Shown: in pieces, positions 63,280 to 64,000 of the stretch
How positions within the stretch are numbered: position 1 is the first letter of the stretch
Layout of the letters: each line of letters opens with the position of its first letter
Source of the DNA: Norana najaformis
Lineage: Eukaryota; Annelida; Clitellata; Crassiclitellata; Hormogastridae
NCBI GenBank assembly: GCA_964023275.1
Contig: OZ029929.1
Location: forward strand, 2,855,844-2,919,843
DNA length: 64,000 nt
Direction of reading: 5' to 3'
The notes under the pieces: generated by a model
The model's input: the letters and a program-made list of their open reading frames with translations, nothing else
What the model was told of the DNA's origin: nothing
Database searches by the model: none
Translations under genes and position numbers: made by a program

Positions 63280-64000
63280 CGACAGAGAGACAGAGACAGA
63301 GAGCGACAGAGAGAGACAGAGAGAGACAGAGAGAGAGACAGAGAGAGGGAGGTAAAGAGAGAGAGGGAGGGGAGAGAGAGGGGAGAGAGAGGGAGGGAGA
63401 GGGGAGGGAAGAGAGACGAAGAGAGAGAGGAAGAGAGGTAGGGAGGAAGAGAGGGAGAGAGAGAGAGGGTGAGATAGAGAGGAAGAGAGAGAGGGACGAA
63501 GAGAGGGAGGGAGAGAGAGGCAGGAAGAGTGGAGGGGGAGAGAGAGAAAGACAGAGAGAGGAAGACAGAGAGAGGGAGGAAGAGAGGGAGGGAGAGAGAG
63601 AGGGAGAGAGAGGAAGAGAGAGAGGGAGGAAGATAGGGAGGGAGAGAGAGGGAGAGAGAGAGGAAGAGAGAGAGAGGAAGAGAGAGAGAGAGGAAGAGAG
63701 AGAGGGAGGAAGAGAGGGAGGGAAAGAGAGAGGGAGAGAGAGGAAGAGAGAGAGAGGGAGGAAGATAGGGAGGGAGAGAGAGAGGGAGAGAGAGAGGAAG
63801 AGAGAGAGAGGAAGAGAGAGAGAGGGAGGAAGAGAGGGAGGGAAAGAGAGAGGGAGAGAGAGGAAGAGAGAGAGAGGGAGGAAGATAGGGAGGGAGAGAG
63901 AGAGGGAGAGAGAGAGGAAGAGAGAGAGAGGAAGAGAGAGAGAGGGAGGAAGATAGGGAGGGAGAGAGAGGGAGAGAGAGAGGAAGAGAGAGAGAGGAAG
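63245..64000. repeat. GA/GGA/GACA array running off the window
   Basis: More than 750 bp of GAGA with GGGAGG and GACAGA variants. Blocks around AGGGAGGAAGATAGGGAGGG recur at about 63630, 63755, 63875 and 63945, giving a loose ~120-bp higher-order period. Confidence 0.95.

Overview
The window is animal nuclear DNA, most likely from a marine invertebrate (a deuterostome or lophotrochozoan; the species cannot be fixed from sequence alone). The evidence is two intron-containing conserved animal genes with standard GT/AG splice sites, LINE and tRNA-derived SINE retrotransposons, a piggyBac DNA transposon remnant with TTAA target sites, and a very heavy load of micro- and minisatellites. No prokaryotic gene organisation, rRNA or functional tRNA gene was seen.

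Two genes are secure. The ribosomal protein L22 gene (eL22) lies on the minus strand from 11135 down to 5867 in four coding exons; its introns hold a piggyBac deletion derivative, a SINE with a partial duplicate of its head, and a foldback (MITE-like) element. A Van Gogh/Vang-like (Strabismus) planar cell polarity gene lies on the plus strand in two coding exons (21017-22355 and 24159-24583), encoding 587 residues that end in the ETSV PDZ-binding motif. The two genes have unrelated roles (ribosome and planar polarity) and are divergently placed; between them sits a full-length LINE (about 16255-19765, minus strand) with one intact 1074-residue endonuclease/reverse transcriptase ORF. One further possible coding exon is at 55411-55582 (plus), unassigned.

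Layout: 1-5.8 kb, LINE 3' ends, SINEs and a LINE fragment nested in a SINE; 5.8-11.2 kb, RPL22; 11.2-16.2 kb, retrotransposon debris and trinucleotide repeats; 16.2-19.8 kb, intact LINE; 20.4-24.6 kb, Vang-like gene; 24.6-30 kb, several degenerate minisatellites; 30-38.7 kb, a dispersed short repeat family (core GTTTAACGACATCTTRTGG followed by GCCGTTGACGTCG), SINEs and a 23-bp palindrome-centred minisatellite; 38.7-64 kb, extreme satellite density, including a 42-bp minisatellite of about 50 copies (58.2-60.3 kb), broken by decayed LINEs.

The most informative pattern is mechanistic. Several satellites appear to have grown from fixed points inside retroelements: GA arrays from the same spot of one LINE 3'UTR in two copies, with a third copy unexpanded; a TCTAA array from a LINE 3' tail; and a CTC array from a SINE. 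Different LINE families in the window share a terminal AGCGCC...GGCGCT hairpin followed by a TATAAAT-like tail.
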